A stretch of DNA of 64,000 bases, from assembly GCA_963678305.2 (NCBI GenBank), contig CAXXVV010000017.1:676957-740956 (forward strand), written 5' to 3'. Source of the DNA: G963676655 sp963678305. GTDB lineage: Bacteria; Verrucomicrobiota; Lentisphaeria; Victivallales; Victivallaceae. The position numbers and the translations under genes are program-made. Positions 45,156 through 54,888 of this stretch are shown here, in pieces. Every line of letters begins with the position of its first letter. The first letter of the stretch is position 1. Under the pieces are notes generated by a model. The model saw only the letters and a list, made by a program, of their open reading frames with translations, was not told the DNA's origin and searched no databases.

Positions 45156-45280
45156 CCGTACGACGGATGGCGGTGAACCGCTTCATACTCCGCACTACGC
45201 GCTACGGAAACGGCAACAAAGACAATTACTATTTAATGGTTTTATTCTCCGCCCCTTGGGGCGTTCGATAATATAAAATA
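45156..45280 (+). repeat. Intergenic repeat element, diverged copy A
   Basis: CCGTACGACGGATGGCG and, about 35 bases on, CCGCACTACGCGCTACGGAA match the minus strand of 56885-57062 (CCGTACGACGGGTGGCG ... TCGCACTTTGTGCTACGGAA). The two copies share ends and spacing but have diverged in the middle, and both lie between genes. The rest of the 330-base gap to 45442 holds only a terminator. Confidence 0.55.
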
Positions 45281-45383
45281 TTGATTTTAATAAGCTTTTT
45301 ACAAAAGCGTCCCTGATGCCTCACATACTTGCATCAAGATAGTTCGTTATATATAATCCTGTCATAATACTACAATGTCAGGC

Positions 45384-45425
45384 AAAAACAAGCCCCCAAA
45401 CCGGAAAGTTCCGGTTTTACGGGGG
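45384..45425 (-). terminator. Rho-independent terminator of the propeller-protein gene
   Basis: On the minus strand CCCCC...GGGGG encloses the stem AACCGGAA-CT-TTCCGGTT, followed by TTGTTTTTG. It lies 18 bases after the stop of the downstream-ending gene and is a good terminator. Confidence 0.85.
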
Positions 45426-45442
45426 ATTCTCAAAGGTTATGC

Positions 45443-47020
45443 TTAAAGGTCTCTGGCCCCGGTCAACCCGGGACCTCCGGCCGCCAGGTAACCGTTGCTC
45501 GCCCCGACCGGCGAGGAGGTGACCCAAAAGGCATAGATGTCGCCGCGGTCCAGATGGAACCTGAATTTAACCGGTTTCCCGGCCAGTGACTGGAGGGAGT
45601 CAACGCCCCGCCATCTAATCTCGGCCCGGGTCGAATTGCCATTGAATCCAAGACAGTTTTCTTTGGTAAACGGAGCGATTACTTCATTTTGCTCATTCAA
45701 ACACTCAACCTTGACAGGAGCGCCCGGCGTATTGGCGTTGATAAACATACGGTTACCGCTGAACTGCAGCAGACGGGTCGTCATGGAAGCTCCGGGAAAC
45801 CTGGCCTGAAGCGAGGCAAAACCGTCACGACGCAACTTGGCCAAACCGGTCGCTCCGTTGCCGTAGGTTCCGTTAAGCCGCCAGTTTTTATTGAGCCGGT
45901 CCGGCGCGCCGCCGTAGGCCGAGTAATAAAACCAAAGTTCATCCCCGACGACCAGACAGATTCCACCGGTAGCCTCGACATAGCCGTATTCCCAGGAACC
46001 GGGCTCGCGCCGGGCGCCGATAAATGAAGCGCGGTCCGGCCGGTGCCAGTGGAAACCGTCACGGCTGGTCGCAAAAATCAATTCGGTCAATTTAGGCATG
46101 CCGACAGCTTCACCGATATGGTTCGGCGGTCCCTTGAGTATCTGGTGGAAACCGATCAGCAGGCTCTCATAAGGTGCGGCATCGAGATTGTAGAGTTCAG
46201 GCGCGGCATCGCCGCCGATATCCAGGCAGTCAGCTTTGGTCCAGAACGGCGGCTCCCATTTTTTCCAGTTACCGGACTCGATAAAGTCATCAGCTTCCCA
46301 ATAGTTGCGTGAACGGCGATACGGATTGATCCATGAACGGATACTCTGGACCCATTTTTGCCGGAACGGGTTATAGAACATGGTGCTGCGGTCGTCCATC
46401 GGTCCGGTTTTAACCGGGGCCGACCAGTGAATACCGTCAGCCGACGTCATCATCAGAGCGGCAATATCACACTGGTCCAATGGGTTGGGTTCACGCAACA
46501 GCATTTTGTAACGCTGCTTCGGGTCCTTGCAGTCTTTGTCGATCCAGACCGTCCCGGAATCAGGGTGAATATCCGGGGGAAGAACCAGATTTGTTCCCGG
46601 AACCACGTCAAGTTCAGGTCGAACCCAGTTAACGCCGTCCTTACTGGTAGCATAAGCCATGACGCCTAGGTAACTGCACATATACCACATCTTAAAAGTA
46701 CTGTCCAACTCGTCATACCAGACGCCGCCGCATTTCGGAATTGTACAGGGTGGTTTGTCGTCGTTGCGTTCATATTCCGTTTCCGGAAACAACACCGGAT
46801 TGCCGGGATACTTCACCGGATGGTGAAACTTCCTGACCATGTGATTTTCTTCGATCAGGAAATCGTCGACAAACAATTGCCGGCCGACATCGATCGGAAT
46901 GATTTCCGGCGGCGTTTCAAGGTACGGCACGCGCATTGGCTGGAATGAAGCTGGTGGGGCGGCCTGCAGCGGCCATTTATCGTAAAGCGGAATACCGTTG
47001 TAGGAGATTTGACTGCTCAT
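45443..47020 (-). CDS. Five-bladed beta-propeller glycosidase-like protein (GH32/43-type)
   Basis: The 525-residue protein begins with a short linker and then the blade pattern IDVGRQLFVDDFLIEE (about 40-55). It continues with GGVWYDELDSTFKMWYMCSY, repeated YATSKDGVNW, TSADGIHWSAP and TSRDGFHWHRP motifs, FYNPFRQKWV, and a C-terminal beta domain (about 400-500) like that of GH32. This is the layout of glycan-active propellers; the subfamily and substrate are not clear. No signal peptide is present. It stands alone, with its own terminator. Confidence 0.7.
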   Translation of the reverse strand: MSSQISYNGIPLYDKWPLQAAPPASFQPMRVPYLETPPEIIPIDVGRQLFVDDFLIEENHMVRKFHHPVKYPGNPVLFPETEYERNDDKPPCTIPKCGGVWYDELDSTFKMWYMCSYLGVMAYATSKDGVNWVRPELDVVPGTNLVLPPDIHPDSGTVWIDKDCKDPKQRYKMLLREPNPLDQCDIAALMMTSADGIHWSAPVKTGPMDDRSTMFYNPFRQKWVQSIRSWINPYRRSRNYWEADDFIESGNWKKWEPPFWTKADCLDIGGDAAPELYNLDAAPYESLLIGFHQILKGPPNHIGEAVGMPKLTELIFATSRDGFHWHRPDRASFIGARREPGSWEYGYVEATGGICLVVGDELWFYYSAYGGAPDRLNKNWRLNGTYGNGATGLAKLRRDGFASLQARFPGASMTTRLLQFSGNRMFINANTPGAPVKVECLNEQNEVIAPFTKENCLGFNGNSTRAEIRWRGVDSLQSLAGKPVKFRFHLDRGDIYAFWVTSSPVGASNGYLAAGGPGLTGARDL

Positions 47021-47278
47021 GATTAAATCGAAAGTCGCCGAGTGGACAGCGGCTTACTCGTTCCCTTGTTTTATTTAGAAGTTAAAGATTTTATAATATA
47101 CGTGTTTAACCATATTTTTCGAACAGGAAATGGTCCTCCATTCACTCTTTCTACTAATAAAAAAGCAAACACTCGACATTCATATACTCTATTGCATCAA
47201 AATACAAGTGCAAAGACATTATGAAATCGAAAAATGGAATAAACAGGAGAGATTACAAATGATCAATTCTCAACGAGC
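47021..47278. other. AT-rich intergenic region with a strong ribosome site and an 8-codon frame
   Basis: The region separates the propeller gene and the CNNM genes. At 47245-47251 AGGAGAG precedes ATG (47259-47261) by seven bases, and the frame MINSQRAY ends in TGA at 47283-47285, overlapping the CNNM stop. It could be the 5' end of a lost plus-strand gene. Nothing else is seen. Confidence 0.4.
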
Positions 47279-48298
47279 TTATTGATTTTGCGGATGGCGG
47301 CTAACGCAGAATTCCTCACCGAAAAGGGTTTCGGCCACATCATTCGGCGTAATCAAACCGATGTTCTTGTGTTGCTGTTGGTCGGAAACCACAAACAGCA
47401 GCGGACTGTCGGCTTCCCTTGCACGAGAGGCGACATCGTGGATACCGCTGGACGCGCTTATTATGGACGCCGGACTGATAACTTCACTGACTTTGGTGCT
47501 TTGCCATTTGGACTCATCAAGTTTGAAGAAAATATTGTAAATAGAAAATATGCCGATCCAGTTATCCCGATCTTCATGCAGGCATACCGGAGCTCTTGAA
47601 ATCTTGTTTTTCCGGCAGAATTCCAAAGCTTTAGCGACGCTCCATTCAGCCTGTACCGTTTTGACTTTCGAGATCGGGGTCATAATAGATCCAACCTTTT
47701 GTCCATGAAAATCAATTGCCCGGTCCAGAATGTCCGCGGCTTCATTCGACAGCATGCCGCCATCTTCACTTTCCCGCAGGAGCAGCCGGAAATCGTTACG
47801 CAACAGTAACGCATTACTGGTTTCCTGTTCGCCGGACGCAGTCTTCCGAATCAGATAGTTGCTGATTTCTGACATGACATGCGCGGCCGGACCGAGAATT
47901 TTATCAGACAGATAGAGCATCACGGCAAACCGGGTACAGCGTTCTTCCGGAGCTTGACGGAACCAGTTTTTCGGAACAATTTCAAACGTCATCAAAATAC
48001 AGGTAAGGACTGCTGAAGCCGTCAACATTGCCAGGCTCGGATTGGCAATCAGCCTGACAGCGATCGCTCCAGCTAGAAGGGATGAACAGACAACACAGAT
48101 ATTGGTACCGATCAGGGTGGTAGCCAGTAACCGGCTGGGATTCTGCAATAAATGCTCAATTAACGCGGCACGACTATCACCGGCATCCGCCCGGTGTTTT
48201 ATACGCGGACGCATAATCGAAACCAGGCCGGTTTCAATACCGCTGAAAAATGCCTGCATCAAAATTGATATTATCAATCCCGCAACTAAAAAGCTCAT
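47279..48298 (-). CDS. CNNM/CorC-type membrane protein (DUF21-CBS), second copy
   Basis: The 339-residue protein has a DUF21 region with four membrane helices in residues 1-130 (IISILMQAFFSGIETGLVSI; LIGTNICVVCSSLLAGAIAV) and a CBS-type pair in about 200-330 (GSIMTPISKVKTV, FCRKNKISRAPVCL, PLLFVVSDQQQHKNIGLIT). The TGES/EIVPK signature of the family is partly kept (TFEIVPKNWF). It lacks the C-terminal CorC_HlyC domain of its neighbour. It overlaps that gene by four bases and forms a pair with it. Family members are Mg2+/Co2+ or efflux-related transporters; function is not known in detail here. Confidence 0.83.
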   Translation of the reverse strand: MSFLVAGLIISILMQAFFSGIETGLVSIMRPRIKHRADAGDSRAALIEHLLQNPSRLLATTLIGTNICVVCSSLLAGAIAVRLIANPSLAMLTASAVLTCILMTFEIVPKNWFRQAPEERCTRFAVMLYLSDKILGPAAHVMSEISNYLIRKTASGEQETSNALLLRNDFRLLLRESEDGGMLSNEAADILDRAIDFHGQKVGSIMTPISKVKTVQAEWSVAKALEFCRKNKISRAPVCLHEDRDNWIGIFSIYNIFFKLDESKWQSTKVSEVISPASIISASSGIHDVASRAREADSPLLFVVSDQQQHKNIGLITPNDVAETLFGEEFCVSRHPQNQ

Positions 48299-49572
48299 GT
48301 CAAGCCCTCCGTCGCGGTTTCATGCTTCGGCAGAGCTTTGACGAAAAAACGATCAACCCGGTGATGGGTGATAGAATCAGCCCGCAACAAAAATCCATCC
48401 AGTTCAATTTCATCACCGAGCAAAGGAAGACGTCCCAGTAATTCGCAGAACATGCCGTTGACGGTATCTATTTCCAGGTTGGCCGGGGTTTCCGCCCCGG
48501 TAATTTCCGAGAATACCTTGAGTTGCAGCGTCCCGCTGATGCGCCAGGAATCAGCGGAAAGCTGGCGTACCTCAATTTCCGGGTTCTCATGTTCAAACTC
48601 AATATCCCCGACCAGTTCACTGTAAATATCCTTGATATTGATCATGCCTGAAGTCCGGCCGAATTCATCGACAACCAATGCAGCCGGCAAGTTGTGAGTC
48701 CCAAGCTGACGCAATGCCTGAATCAATGACGCGTTTTCCGGGATAAACAAGGCATTGAATCCAATCTTTTTTGAGTTGAGCAGGCGTTTTTCGGGCGGAA
48801 GATTGAAGAAATCCCGGACTGAAACAATGAATTCACAATCTTCAAAATCCTGATCGATTAAAGGAACATATTGCCGGTTCCCCTCAAACAACACTTTTGC
48901 GGCGGATTCAGGGCTGAGATGTTTTGATAAAGTAAGCAGTTCAATCCGCGGACGCATGATCTCCGATACGGTACGTTGGGCCAGCGCAAAAGCATTAGTC
49001 AGCAGTTTGGCTTCATTGGGAGAAAACGCCCCGTCGGCGGTGGAAAGATCAAGAAAAGACGCGTATTCCTCGGTATCGAGGGGTTTATGAGTACGACGGC
49101 CAAGCAAATCCAGGATAGCGGCAAAAAACATGTCGGCAGCCAGCAGCAGCGGCATAATCAACTTCCGGAACCAAAGCAATGGCAGCGCGGCCCGATCGGC
49201 GAATTTTTCACAATGAAGCAGAGCCAGCGTCTTCGGTGTTATCTCGCCCAACAACAGGAGGATAATGATTGAGATCAGGATTGAGATGATTTTGATCAGG
49301 ACCGGACTCAAAGGTATTTTTGACATCAATTCATTATTGATCAGAGAGATGCCGATATTCACAAACATATTGCCAAGGATCAGCGCATTCAAAGTCAGAT
49401 GGTATGATTTCAGCAGTTTGACAATGGCTTTGCGAACCGGAGACGGGTCGTCCTGATAGCTGAGCAGACGCGCTCTACTAAGCGAAAAGAGTGCGGTTTC
49501 CGAACCGGAAAAATACGCGGAGAGCGCAACCAGTAATAATAACAAAGCGGCTTGTAATAAAACCAATGTCAT
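48295..49572 (-). CDS. CNNM/CorC-type transporter (DUF21-CBS-CorC_HlyC)
   Basis: The 425-residue protein has a DUF21 domain (about 1-180: ALSAYFSGSETALFSLSRAR, LLLGEITPKTLAL), a CBS pair (about 195-325: SEIMRPRIELLTL, HNLPAALVVDEFGRTSGMI) and a C-terminal CorC_HlyC domain (about 340-415: DSWRISGTLQLKVFSEI, GMFCELLGRLPLLGDEIE). This is the full haemolysin C/MgpA-like layout. It precedes and overlaps the shorter DUF21-CBS gene. Such proteins lie in the inner membrane and are implicated in divalent cation efflux. Confidence 0.9.
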   Translation of the reverse strand: MTLVLLQAALLLLLVALSAYFSGSETALFSLSRARLLSYQDDPSPVRKAIVKLLKSYHLTLNALILGNMFVNIGISLINNELMSKIPLSPVLIKIISILISIIILLLLGEITPKTLALLHCEKFADRAALPLLWFRKLIMPLLLAADMFFAAILDLLGRRTHKPLDTEEYASFLDLSTADGAFSPNEAKLLTNAFALAQRTVSEIMRPRIELLTLSKHLSPESAAKVLFEGNRQYVPLIDQDFEDCEFIVSVRDFFNLPPEKRLLNSKKIGFNALFIPENASLIQALRQLGTHNLPAALVVDEFGRTSGMINIKDIYSELVGDIEFEHENPEIEVRQLSADSWRISGTLQLKVFSEITGAETPANLEIDTVNGMFCELLGRLPLLGDEIELDGFLLRADSITHHRVDRFFVKALPKHETATEGLT

Positions 49573-49596
49573 AATTGTCTAATCGCTGTTCATCAA

Positions 49597-50745
49597 TTAT
49601 TTTTTGTTCAATCCAGGCAAAACCGCCGCCGGACTGCCGGCAGGAGCGGCCAGGCGAAGCGAACCGCCGTTTTTCTGTAATTGCTGATCGGCCCAGTGGC
49701 CGAAATCAATCAGGCTCATCATATCCCAGTGAGACATCGTCTTGAGTTTTCCACGGTCCAGATGAATCGCTGAGTCGCATACGTGCGGTTCAACGTTTTG
49801 CAGAACAATGTGGCAGCCGGGAGATACGGCGGCGGCCGATCTGACCCACTTGCGCATACGTTTCAGTAAAGCGCTGGCATGGAAACACGGAAACTCGATC
49901 GGTTCCCCGTCAATCGTTATATGAGTAAAGTCCGGAAACGTCGCGGATTTGAAATCAAAATAAGCGGTTCCGGCATTTTCTGCCGGCTTGGCCTCAAAAT
50001 CAAACAAAACAGCCTCAGTACCGCATTTTGTCATCGGCCCGGAGTCGTTCCAGGCAAAATACCATTTTGACCGCCGGTTGCGTTGAGCTATCATAGTTTT
50101 TTCAGGCCAGATCAGGATTTTCCGGGTAATCGAAACCCCGGACTCATCCGCGGTAACAGTGAACTCGGAAGATGCTTCCGGTTCGGCTGCGGACGTCAGC
50201 CAGCGCCATAAATCGTCACCGGTTCCAATTTCAAGCACGGTCCCATTTTTAAGTTCGATCAACACAACCAGAAACGGTTTGATCGAACTGTAGACAGTTC
50301 CCTTAGGTTCATCGTGCCAGATAATATCGCCAACCGCCTGTCCGACTTCCGGAACCTGAATAATACCGAGCCGTTTAGCCGGTTCGGTAATCCTCACCGG
50401 ATCAACCGAAATATGCTCAATCGGGGTTTGGCTGAATATCTCAAGGTCGGTAATAACTTTGCAGTAGTTGCCGTAGAAGTCCAGTGTACGCCGGATTCGC
50501 GGCTCGGAACCAAACGGGATCAGGCTCTCCATCTCAATCCGTTGAGCCAGATTGTCAACGGACTCATGCAACCTGCTTTTGACCGGTTCAGACGCTTTCT
50601 CGCTCAAAATATTACTGAATCCGGCGGCTTGAATCCGCAACAGCTCATTTTCGTACAGCGAGAATGAAACCGGGACTTCGCAACCGGGATTTATTTCGGC
50701 TTTCCAGATATTATTCGAGGTAGAAATTGAAAAATCTTTTTCCAT
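49597..50745 (-). CDS. Conserved hypothetical protein, 382 residues
   Basis: I do not recognise this protein. It has no signal peptide or membrane helix. The N-terminal half is beta-rich (VPVSFSLYENELLRIQAAGF), with a MESLIPFGSEPRIRRTLDFY segment. The C-terminal half holds DFTHITIDGEPIEFPCFHAS and HWDMMSLIDFGHWADQQ. The start overlaps the nitroreductase stop by one base (TAATG), so the two genes are coupled. A carbohydrate-related role is possible from the general neighbourhood, but there is no motif for it. Confidence 0.7.
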   Translation of the reverse strand: MEKDFSISTSNNIWKAEINPGCEVPVSFSLYENELLRIQAAGFSNILSEKASEPVKSRLHESVDNLAQRIEMESLIPFGSEPRIRRTLDFYGNYCKVITDLEIFSQTPIEHISVDPVRITEPAKRLGIIQVPEVGQAVGDIIWHDEPKGTVYSSIKPFLVVLIELKNGTVLEIGTGDDLWRWLTSAAEPEASSEFTVTADESGVSITRKILIWPEKTMIAQRNRRSKWYFAWNDSGPMTKCGTEAVLFDFEAKPAENAGTAYFDFKSATFPDFTHITIDGEPIEFPCFHASALLKRMRKWVRSAAAVSPGCHIVLQNVEPHVCDSAIHLDRGKLKTMSHWDMMSLIDFGHWADQQLQKNGGSLRLAAPAGSPAAVLPGLNKK

Positions 50746-51251
50746 TAAGCAAGAACCCGGAATACTTCTTCAATCGGCTTTCTGGTCAGTTCACGCGGTT
50801 CGGTATTCGGGTAGCCCAGCGGAGAAAGCGCATAGACGCTCCACGGATGAATGATATTCAACGCTTTGTTCATTTTCTTTGAGTCGTAAGCGCAAATCCA
50901 GCAGGTTCCCAATCCTTCAGCCGTGGCGGCCAAAACAAGATGTTCCATCGCAATACCGATATCAATATCGATAATCGGGGTTCCTTCGCTTCGCTTCCAG
51001 CAGTCATCAATGTTACCAAGAGCGATAGCGATAGCCGGAGCCTCCGCCAACCATTCCGCCGGATAACACTTGCAGATTGCCTTGCGCAGTTTCGGATTGG
51101 TAACGATTCTGAAACTCCAGGGCTGAATATTACAGGCGGACGGGGCCAACGATACCGCTTTACCGATCCGTTCAAGAGATGCTTCCGGAACCGGGTCCGG
51201 TTTGTATCCGCGAATGCTTCGGCGTTGGTTGATTACCTCATAAAACTCCAT
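50745..51251 (-). CDS. Nitroreductase-family flavoprotein
   Basis: The 168-residue protein begins MEFYEVINQRRSIRGYKPDP, the usual nitroreductase N-terminus, followed by APSACNIQPWSFRIV and AATAEGLGTCWICAYDSKKM and LSPLGYP. The size fits small FMN-dependent NAD(P)H oxidoreductases; the physiological substrate is unknown. It lies between purA and the unknown 382-residue protein gene, on the same strand as both, 37 bases after purA. Confidence 0.9.
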   Translation of the reverse strand: MEFYEVINQRRSIRGYKPDPVPEASLERIGKAVSLAPSACNIQPWSFRIVTNPKLRKAICKCYPAEWLAEAPAIAIALGNIDDCWKRSEGTPIIDIDIGIAMEHLVLAATAEGLGTCWICAYDSKKMNKALNIIHPWSVYALSPLGYPNTEPRELTRKPIEEVFRVLA

Positions 51252-51287
51252 AATATTCCTCCTTGTGTCTAATTATGTCAATCCTGT

Positions 51288-52561
51288 TTATTTAACCGGA
51301 AAAGTCTGATCGCGTTCAGGCCCGACTGAGACAACCGCAATTTCCGCTTCCAGCAGTTCCGCCAGACGGTTTAAATAATTTTTTGCTTTTTCCGGAAGAT
51401 CATCCCAGCAGCGGGCGGAAGTAGTATCACACTCCCACCCCGGCATTGATTCGTATACCGGTTCAGCGGTTTCAAGTACGGCTGAATCAGATGGCATTTC
51501 ACCGGTTACTTCACCGTTAACTTTATAGGCAGTACAGATCTTCAACTCCGGCAAACCGTCAAGAACGTCCATCTTGGTGAACAGCAGTTTATTGACGCCA
51601 TTGATCATGCAGGAGTAACCGGTCGCGACCGCATCAAACCAGCCGCAGCGACGCGGACGACCGGTAGTTGCCCCGAATTCGCCGCCGGCGGAACGAAGAT
51701 CCTCTCCGGTTTTATCGTGCAGCTCGGTCGGGAACGGGCCTTCACCAACTCTTGTGGTGTAGGCTTTGACAACTCCGTAAATATCGCCGATATGACGCGG
51801 TGACACCCCTGCCCCGGTGCAGGCGCCGCCGGAAGTGGTGTTGCTGCTGGTAACAAAAGGATAGGTCCCGTGGTCGATATCCAGCAAACCGCCCTGTGCG
51901 CCTTCAAACAGAATATTTTTGCCGGCTTTGATGGCTTTATTGACCGAATAGACGGTTTCTTTGATGTAGGGTTGAAGATAAAGAGCCGCGTCGCGAACTT
52001 TGTTCCAGGCATCATCAATATCAAGCTGTTCGAAATTACCGGCGGCAAATTTTTTGTTCATCGCACCAGCCTGTTCCCGGAATTTCTTTTCCAGTCCTTC
52101 CAGATCGAGCATTTCGACTGCACGGATTCCGGTTCTGTCAGCTTTAGCGGAATAGGCCGGGCCGATACCGCGTCCGGTTGTCCCGATTTTCTTGCCGGGA
52201 GCCTTTTGGGATTCTTTGAAGCGGTCAAGCATCCGGTGATAAGGCATGATCAGTTGGGCTTTAGTACTCAACTGAATAACCGATACGTCAACATTCCTTT
52301 TTACCAGATCAAGCATTTCCTCCTGCAAACCAAGCGGATCAACCACCAGGCCGTTGCCGATGATGCAATCAACGCCGGACGGAATATCCCGGACGGAACC
52401 AGATGCAGAACGAATTTTTCATCACCGATAATTACCGTGTGACCAGCGTTATTGCCACCTTGAAAACGCACGACCATATCCACACCTTCGGTCAGTACGT
52501 CAATAAGTTTACCTTTGCCTTCATCACCCCACTGGGTGCCTATGAGAATGTTTACGGGCAT
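51288..52561 (-). CDS. purA: Adenylosuccinate synthetase, interrupted by a frameshift
   Basis: Two pieces encode one PurA of about 424 residues. The 5' piece has the nucleotide-binding start GTQWGDEGKGKLIDVL, VVRFQGGNNAGHT and FVLHLVPSGI. The 3' piece resumes after the break with DCIIGNGLVVDPLGLQEEML, IGTTGRGIGPAYSAKADR, FEGAQGGLLDIDHGTYPFVT, EFGATTGRPRRCGWFD and KMDVLDGLPELKIC. The break is at about 52375-52383, where one base is missing (CCGG region), and restoring it gives GIFRPGVDCIIGNG. PurA converts IMP and aspartate to adenylosuccinate and is normally needed for growth, so a sequence error is the simplest explanation. Confidence 0.93.
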
Positions 52562-52688
52562 TTCTCTCTCGCTTTCAAGCTTGTTGTGTAATTATATTTG
52601 TAATTAATATGTATTTGCATTCAAACTACATAACATAACCTCAAAAGGTAAATTTACAAGCCCGTCCCATACCCTTTTGCCGACATTT

Positions 52689-54221
52689 TTATTTAAGGCC
52701 GGCGAGGGCTTTGCGCTGCTTTTTCAGCAACCCTCTTGCCTGGTTTTCTGTTATCAATTTGAATGTGATGTCGCAACCGGGAGGATATTGGGCCAACCGG
52801 TCAATGTCAACTTCAACAACATTGAATATTCGCGGATAACCGCCAATCGTCTGCCGCTGGCGCATCAAAACAATCAGGCCGGAAGGGGTCAACTGGACCG
52901 TCCCGTCGGCAACCGGACCGGAAACCATTTTTTCCGACTCGACGTCCAGTTTTACATTGCTGTTTTCCAGTCTGATCCCCATTCTGCTCATCTCTTTCGT
53001 CGTCCGCCAATGCGTCATAAAAAATGCCTCAGAATTACGTAGCCGGTCGAATTCCGGCCCTCTGGTCACCCGGATGCAGTTATCCGGATCAGACCATGAA
53101 CATATATCTCTAAAGACGGGCAGCGTTTGAAGACTGGAATCAAAGTATTCATCCGCGTTCCAGCACAGATAAGTACGGTATCCGAGAATTGCTTTTCCCA
53201 TCGACAATGATTCCCCGGGTAAAGCGGTGAAGGCCGTATTATGAGATATCGGAGTGACGGTTCCGGTCGAAGAAGTCAATTGCATATTCTCCCGGTGCGC
53301 ACCGGTTAAAACGCATCGTGTCCGACGGGTAAACTCAAATTTTGGCGGGAACAAAATTTCCATTGCGTGGACACTTCCTGCAACCCGGCAACCGCTCAAA
53401 TATGCGAAACGATCCATCGCGCCGCCGGGAGCAATCCCGATATCCTGCCGGCCATACTGTGGAATACCGACATATTCACACATTCCCTGCCCGGTAATCT
53501 TGAACGGCGTATCGAGGAGACGTCTTAAACCTATCGCCAGTTCCAGAGCAATTGGGGAGTCTGAATGAATACAAATAGTTTCCGCCGTAATCGGAACCGG
53601 TTGCGTCATGACATCGTCGATATACGCATCAATCGCCCCGTCCAGAATTTTCTGACATTGAACCAGGGCTGAATCGAGTTTTTTTATCGAGGCGTAAGGT
53701 TTGTTACGGCTGACCAGAGTCAATCTGCCGGACGCCGGGTCATAATTATAGCTTCTTTCCGCAAAAGCTTCGCCGATAACATGGATACCGGCCTCCTGAC
53801 ACATTTCGGCAATCGCAGAATTAATTGGAACAATAATTTCATTGATCCGGTTTTGCAACAGCCACTCCAACAATATTCGGGCTTTAGCGGCATCCAGACA
53901 ACAGTCGTTGTACAACGCCCCGTGCGGTTTGACCAGTTTCACATCGGACAGCAGAGCATATTGCCGGTCCAGCGCCTTTTGCAGTTCCGGCGCGGCAAGC
54001 GCCATACTGGCCCGACCGAAATTATCCCGATCCGGGTATGATAAATGAGCCGATACCCGGCATAAGTTCTTTTCCGCCAGCTTTCTAAACACCGAAACGC
54101 TTTCAACATCCCCGGCATGCCCGCCGCAGGCCAGGTTGGCGATATCCAGATACTTCATTAATTCACGGTCAACCGGATGCTCCGCCCCGCGTTCACCAAT
54201 ATCACAATTGATCGATATCAT
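52689..54221 (-). CDS. 5-oxoprolinase subunits A and C fused (PxpA-PxpC)
   Basis: The 510-residue protein joins two normally separate enzymes. Residues 1-245 match PxpA (LamB/YcsF): INCDIGERG, DIANLACGGHAGD, VSAHLSYPDRDNFGR, KPHGALYND, GEAFAERSY. Residues about 250-505 match PxpC (biotin-dependent carboxyltransferase-like): GMCEYVGIPQYGRQDIGIAP, GGAMDRFAYLSG, VTRGPEFDRL and QRQTIGGYPRIFNVVEVDID. Together with PxpB they open 5-oxoproline to glutamate using ATP. The gene overlaps pxpB by four bases (ATGA). An A-C fusion is unusual; the usual layout is three separate genes. Confidence 0.92.
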   Translation of the reverse strand: MISINCDIGERGAEHPVDRELMKYLDIANLACGGHAGDVESVSVFRKLAEKNLCRVSAHLSYPDRDNFGRASMALAAPELQKALDRQYALLSDVKLVKPHGALYNDCCLDAAKARILLEWLLQNRINEIIVPINSAIAEMCQEAGIHVIGEAFAERSYNYDPASGRLTLVSRNKPYASIKKLDSALVQCQKILDGAIDAYIDDVMTQPVPITAETICIHSDSPIALELAIGLRRLLDTPFKITGQGMCEYVGIPQYGRQDIGIAPGGAMDRFAYLSGCRVAGSVHAMEILFPPKFEFTRRTRCVLTGAHRENMQLTSSTGTVTPISHNTAFTALPGESLSMGKAILGYRTYLCWNADEYFDSSLQTLPVFRDICSWSDPDNCIRVTRGPEFDRLRNSEAFFMTHWRTTKEMSRMGIRLENSNVKLDVESEKMVSGPVADGTVQLTPSGLIVLMRQRQTIGGYPRIFNVVEVDIDRLAQYPPGCDITFKLITENQARGLLKKQRKALAGLK

Positions 54222-54865
54222 GGTTTCCTTTCGATGAAAGAGACTATATCGCCCGGTCTGAGTTTGTGCAGAATTTCAGGGTCGGTCCAGCCGATCAAGT
54301 TCCAGCCGCCGGGCGATTCAGTCGGGTAAACCCCGGTTTGAGCGCCGCCAATGCCAACACTGCCGGCGGGAATCCTGGTTCTCGGCGTTTTCAAACGAGG
54401 CGTCTCGAGCCGCGAATCAAGACCAATCAAATAGGGAAAGTGAGGAGTAAAACCAATCATTGCCACCGTGTATTCAGCTTGAGAATGCAACTTGACAACC
54501 TCATCAACTGACAAACCGGAATGAATCGCAACCTTGTCGAGGTCCTCTCCATTATAAATCGTCGGCAATTGATAACGCGCCGTTGCGACTTCTTGCAGAT
54601 TATCTTTGTTGATTCCGGAAAAAATTTCTTTCAAGTCATTATGGTCGATATCCAGCGGATCAAAATGAACCGCCAGCGAATTGTAGGCTGGAACGATATC
54701 AAACACCGCCGGAATTTCCGCGGTGATTTTTTTCAGGATACGATAATGTTTTAATACGACGGCATTGACTTCACTGGAAATCTCATCCCCATTACCAAAC
54801 TGCCAGAGCAGACATCCTTCGCCAATACTCAATGGCTGTGCGGCTATATGAACATCTTGTTTCAT
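54218..54865 (-). CDS. pxpB: 5-oxoprolinase subunit B
   Basis: The protein has about 215 residues. It carries the PxpB (KipI-like) hallmarks AMIGFTPHFPYLIGLDSRLE, TPRTRIPAGSVGIGGAQTGV and YPTESPGGWNLIGWTD near the C-terminus, with FDIVPAYNSLAVHFDP in the middle. The start at 54865 (MKQDVHIA) is chosen over a TTG at 54892 that overlaps the upstream stop. It is directly followed by the pxpA-pxpC fusion in one transcription unit. It works with that protein to hydrolyse 5-oxoproline. Confidence 0.92.
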   Translation of the reverse strand: MKQDVHIAAQPLSIGEGCLLWQFGNGDEISSEVNAVVLKHYRILKKITAEIPAVFDIVPAYNSLAVHFDPLDIDHNDLKEIFSGINKDNLQEVATARYQLPTIYNGEDLDKVAIHSGLSVDEVVKLHSQAEYTVAMIGFTPHFPYLIGLDSRLETPRLKTPRTRIPAGSVGIGGAQTGVYPTESPGGWNLIGWTDPEILHKLRPGDIVSFIERKP

Positions 54866-54888
54866 GATACTGGGGGACAAGTTGGCGG

